From the NCBI GenBank assembly GCA_030525705.1, contig JAUNEE010000011.1, forward strand, positions 1 through 35,737: a stretch of DNA of 35,737 nucleotides. Reading direction: 5' to 3'. The stretch is from Moraxella sp. GTDB taxonomy: Bacteria > Pseudomonadota > Gammaproteobacteria > Pseudomonadales > Moraxellaceae. Positions within the stretch are counted from its first letter, which is position 1; every line of letters begins with the position of its first letter. Of this stretch, positions 33,296 to 35,737 are shown one piece after another. Below the pieces are notes generated by a model. The model saw only the letters and a list, made by a program, of their open reading frames with translations, ran no database searches and was not told the DNA's origin. The position numbers and the translations under genes are program-made.

Positions 33296-33304
33296 TGTTA
33301 TACT
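33296..33304 (+). promoter_or_regulatory. Extended -10 element upstream of tonB
   Basis: TGTTATACT is an extended -10, placed between ogt and tonB. An inverted repeat TTATCA-CCAA-TGATAA follows at 33314-33329. It could be a second, distal tonB promoter. Confidence 0.35.
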
Positions 33305-33384
33305 ATTCTAATATTATCACCAATGATAAACTGGGTGCTTAAAATTTTTTTGTTAATGCACTTGTTTTTTTTGTAAAAATGATT

Positions 33385-33397
33385 GATAATAATTATC
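33385..33397. promoter_or_regulatory. Fur-box-like palindrome before tonB
   Basis: GATAATAATTATC is a perfect palindrome with the GATAAT/ATTATC half-sites of Fur operators. It overlaps a possible -10 (GATAAT, 16 bases after TTGTTT at 33363-33368). Iron-dependent repression of tonB-exbB-exbD fits both the motif and the operon, but binding is inferred. Confidence 0.65.
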
Positions 33398-33485
33398 GTT
33401 TTTATTAGGGCTTGCGAATGTGAATGACTGCCAATTAAGTTTGGCTCGCAGGCTATTGTTTTGTTTTCGTGGTTTGGCAGGCGTG

Positions 33486-34439
33486 ATGAGTGTGCATGAA
33501 GAGAAAAAGACGCTAGAAAAAGACAAGGGCATGGGCATCGTGGTGCTTGTGGCGGTATTGCTTTTGCACGCAGGCGTGGTGGAAGCTTTGGGGCGGATGC
33601 AGATGACTGTGCCAAAGCCCAAGGTTGAACCAATTCGCATTGAGATGATAAATCTTTTGGAGTCACAAGAGCCACCAAAACCCATGCCCGAGCCGACGCC
33701 TGAGGTGATGCCAGTAACCCCCGCTGCAGAACCCGCACCCCCTAAGGTCAAGCCGACGCCCGCACCAAAACCTGCGTCACAGCCTGTGACGCCACCTACT
33801 GAGCCTGCACCTAGAGAACCAGCAAAAAGCGTAGCGCCACCCCCTGCGGTGACGCAGTCGGTGACGGTCGATGATAGTGCTGCCAAAGCTGCCTTGGCAA
33901 AAGAAGCTGCCGAAAAAGCTGCTGCCGAACAAGCCCAAAAAGAAGCCACTGAACGAGAAGCCGCCGCCAAAGCCGCTCGTGAAGCTGCTCAAAGAGAGGC
34001 CGAGGCTACTGCAAAAGCTCAACGAGAAGCTGCCGAAAAAGCACAAAGAGAAGCTGAAGCCGCTGCTAAGGCTCAAAGAGAAGCTGCCGAGCGAGAAGCG
34101 GCTGCTAAGGCTCAAAGAGAAGCTGAAGCTGCCGCCAAGGCAAAAACTCCTGTGCAACTGTCTTCTTCTGAGGTGGAGGCAAGCTGGCGAAGCCGTCCGA
34201 ATCTACACTTTAGTGTGGCAGAAAAATCCAACTTTAATCCAAGTAATACGCACTTAACCGCAAGCTTTAACTTCGATGAAAAAGGCAACATCAGTAATGT
34301 GCGTGTATCTGGCACGGGTGATGCAGGACTGGACCGTGTTTTAAGACAAAGAATCGCACGTGCCAAGCTACACCCAAAAGTGATTGATGGTACGCCAAGA
34401 CATGGCTCGGCGAATATTAGTATAAATTTTAATTGGTAA
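33486..34439 (+). CDS. tonB: TonB energy-transducing protein with a TolA-like coiled-coil region
   Basis: TonB links the ExbB/ExbD proton motor to outer-membrane receptors. From the ATG at 33486 the 317-residue protein has one N-terminal membrane helix (GIVVLVAVLLLHAGVVEALG), a Pro-rich periplasmic spacer (PPKPMPEPTPE, repeated KP and EP), then about 90 residues of Ala/Glu/Lys/Arg/Gln repeats predicted as a long helix. The C-terminal TonB domain contains TASFNFDEKGNISNVRVSGT and SANISINFNW. The Ala-rich helix resembles TolA more than classic TonB. A frame extension starts at GTG 33420; the later ATG has a plausible AGG and correct helix position. exbB and exbD follow. Confidence 0.9.
   Translation: MSVHEEKKTLEKDKGMGIVVLVAVLLLHAGVVEALGRMQMTVPKPKVEPIRIEMINLLESQEPPKPMPEPTPEVMPVTPAAEPAPPKVKPTPAPKPASQPVTPPTEPAPREPAKSVAPPPAVTQSVTVDDSAAKAALAKEAAEKAAAEQAQKEATEREAAAKAAREAAQREAEATAKAQREAAEKAQREAEAAAKAQREAAEREAAAKAQREAEAAAKAKTPVQLSSSEVEASWRSRPNLHFSVAEKSNFNPSNTHLTASFNFDEKGNISNVRVSGTGDAGLDRVLRQRIARAKLHPKVIDGTPRHGSANISINFNW
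33878..34145 (+). repeat. In-frame repeats coding for the TonB helical spacer
   Basis: The segment encodes repeated units such as AKAQREAAE and EAAAKAQ. A 25-bp exact direct repeat occurs at 34062-34086 and 34101-34125, spaced 39 bases (13 codons) so that recombination would change spacer length without shifting the frame. Confidence 0.8.
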
Positions 34440-34456
34440 TCAATACAAGGTGAATT

Positions 34457-35008
34457 ATGTTTTCTGAATATTGGCAACATACCGATGCGGTCAGCCAGAC
34501 ACTATTTTTTGTGCTGTTCGTTTTGTCGGTGCTTTCGTGGGTTGTGGGTATTTTAAAGCTCCTACAGTCTAAAAAAGAGCGTGAAGCGGTGGTCGATGAG
34601 CTAAAAAACGCCATCAATTCACAAACAACTTTAGCGGATTTGGCGTTTACCCAGAAAAAAACGGTGATTGAGCAGCTCTTACTACGCCAAATCGCCCGTG
34701 TGCGGTTTCGCCTAGAAAAAGGGCTACCCATCTTGGGGACAACAGCCGCCATCGCTCCGTTTATCGGGCTATTTGGTACAGTGTGGGGAATTTTCCATGC
34801 CTTGCATAAAATCGGCAAATCAGGTCAAGCGGGACTTGCTCAAGTCGCAGGACCTGTGGGTGAGGCGTTGATTATGACGGGGCTTGGGCTGGCGGTGGCG
34901 ATTCCTGCCGTGATTTTTTATAATATTAGTATTCGTAGCAACAAGAAGATTTTACACCTTGCCAATGACACTGCCCATGAAATTTTGGCAGATGCGGCAA
35001 AAAACTAA
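34457..35008 (+). CDS. exbB: TonB-system proton channel ExbB
   Basis: The 183-residue protein has three membrane helices, with FFVLFVLSVLSWVVGILKLL near the N-terminus. The conserved pore segments are GTTAAIAPFIGLFGTVWGIFHAL and GEALIMTGLGLAVAIPAVIFYN, with the family's polar Thr residues. ExbB forms the pentameric channel around the ExbD helices and powers TonB. It is shorter than E. coli ExbB and lies 17 bases after tonB, with exbD downstream. The three genes form an iron-uptake energising operon. Confidence 0.94.
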   Translation: MFSEYWQHTDAVSQTLFFVLFVLSVLSWVVGILKLLQSKKEREAVVDELKNAINSQTTLADLAFTQKKTVIEQLLLRQIARVRFRLEKGLPILGTTAAIAPFIGLFGTVWGIFHALHKIGKSGQAGLAQVAGPVGEALIMTGLGLAVAIPAVIFYNISIRSNKKILHLANDTAHEILADAAKN

Positions 35009-35027
35009 TCAATAAAAGGAAACTAAG

Positions 35028-35432
35028 ATGGCGTTTTCGCTGGGTGATGACGATGATGTCGGCATGAGTGAGATGAATCTCATTCCGCTCATTGATATTA
35101 TGCTTGTTTTGATGATTATTTTTTTGGTGACGGCAACGGTGTTAAATCCTACCGTTCCTTTGGATTTGCCAAAAACCGCAGCCACGGTGAGTGAATTGCC
35201 AGAGAATGTGGTTCAGCTGAGCATCGATAAGACGGGGCAGATTTTTTTAGACAAAACCCCGCTGACGATGGGCGAGCTTGAACAAATATTGCTTGAGCTG
35301 AAATCTTCTGGCGAGAGTGAGCCTACCATTCATCTGCGTGCGGATAAAGAGGGTAAGTATGACACTGTGGCACAAGTGCTGGCATTGGCTAGTACAACAG
35401 GACTTAGCAAAATAGCATTTGTCAATGAGTGA
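35028..35432 (+). CDS. exbD: TonB-system protein ExbD
   Basis: The 134-residue protein has the short N-terminal cytoplasmic stretch, then a single membrane helix with the essential Asp in NLIPLIDIMLVLMIIFLVTA. A periplasmic domain (VVQLSIDKTGQIFLDKTPLT, HLRADKEGKYDTVAQVLALA) follows. AAAGGA precedes the ATG. Length and order match the family. It closes the tonB-exbB-exbD operon before a terminator. Confidence 0.95.
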   Translation: MAFSLGDDDDVGMSEMNLIPLIDIMLVLMIIFLVTATVLNPTVPLDLPKTAATVSELPENVVQLSIDKTGQIFLDKTPLTMGELEQILLELKSSGESEPTIHLRADKEGKYDTVAQVLALASTTGLSKIAFVNE

Positions 35433-35502
35433 TTTTTATGCTATTGTGTATGCATAAAAACCACCAAACCTTCTAGGATTTGTTTATTTTCTTTTTCTCC
35501 AC

Positions 35503-35533
35503 CCCCGTAAGATGACTTGCGGGGCTTTTTTTG
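35503..35533 (+). terminator. Terminator of the tonB operon
   Basis: CCCCGTAAG (35503-35511) pairs with CTTGCGGGG (35516-35524), with one G-T wobble, around an ATGA loop. Seven T residues follow. Confidence 0.85.
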
Positions 35534-35650
35534 TGGGAGTTTAAACTGTGCCTTCGGGCGGGGTTTTTCGTGAATTTGCCAAGTTTTTGGCGGGAGTGAA
35601 AGGGGTGTCATTGGGGCTTTTTATTACAAAAGAGTATTTTTGACAATAAA

Positions 35651-35677
35651 AAAGCCCTTGCAAAAAACAAGGGCTTT
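35651..35677. terminator. Terminator of the tRNA gene
   Basis: AAAGCCCTTG (35651-35660) pairs perfectly with CAAGGGCTTT (35668-35677). On the minus strand it is followed by a T-tract, directly after the tRNA 3' end. Confidence 0.82.
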
Positions 35678-35683
35678 AGAATG

Positions 35684-35737
35684 TGGCTCCCCAACCTGGG
35701 CTCGAACCAGGGACACACGGATTAACAGTCCGATGCT
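35684..35737 (-). tRNA. tRNA-Asn (GTT), 5' part outside the window
   Basis: Read on the minus strand, the sequence contains the anticodon arm CGGACTGTTAATCCG (anticodon GTT, Asn), the T arm CCTGGTTCGAGCCCAGG, and a 3' end in GAGCCA, so CCA is encoded. The D arm and 5' acceptor strand are cut off by the window edge. It resembles E. coli tRNA-Asn. Confidence 0.92.

Noticed and set aside
33353..33970. Long minus-strand frame (205 residues) opposite tonB
   Set aside because: It is Gly/Ala/Ser-rich low complexity caused by the Pro/Ala codon bias of tonB, and it has no domain signature or ribosome-binding site.
1..35737. CRISPR array, prophage or insertion sequence
   Set aside because: No regularly spaced repeats, integrase, transposase or terminal inverted repeats were seen.

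Overview
The window reads as chromosomal core DNA of a Gram-negative gammaproteobacterium. The best guess is the Moraxellaceae, probably Moraxella or a close relative. This is an inference from gene content, moderate GC, compact operons and protein resemblance recalled from memory; no database search was run. Gram-negative envelope genes (lpxK, kdsB, TonB/ExbB/ExbD, two lipoproteins), cytochrome bd oxidase, split glycyl-tRNA synthetase (glyQ/glyS) and a NadR/PnuC salvage pair all fit. No prophage, transposase, integrase or CRISPR array was seen.

Left part (1-7,600). After the 3' end of an unidentified gene come a minus-strand nadR-pnuC operon, a small PspC-domain protein, a YczE/YitT-type membrane protein, and the glyQ...glyS locus. 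glyQ and glyS are normally adjacent. Here they are separated by 1,273 bp of AT-rich DNA holding two intact unknown genes (the second with a HEPN-like R-x4-H motif) and a third, visibly broken small gene. This insert is the most unusual structure in the window and the best candidate for an undescribed system.

Middle part (7,600-24,600). This holds a small DUF6968-like gene, purL, rpsU, the cytochrome bd operon cydA-cydB-cydX, an MFS exporter, a UbiH-like FAD monooxygenase, an LrgA/LrgB (CidA/CidB) pair, a proline-rich small membrane protein, endonuclease III, a META-domain lipoprotein and a LonB-type AAA+ protease. Convergent pairs share bidirectional hairpin terminators.

Right part (24,600-35,737). 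rsmG-parA-parB is followed closely by an exbB/exbD-like pair, lpxK and kdsB. Then come a two-gene lipoprotein unit, holB, an O6-methylguanine-DNA methyltransferase, and a tonB-exbB-exbD iron-transport operon preceded by a Fur-box-like palindrome. The window ends inside a minus-strand tRNA-Asn. Several promoters carry the same extended -10 element (TGTTAWAAT or close), which looks like a local promoter style.
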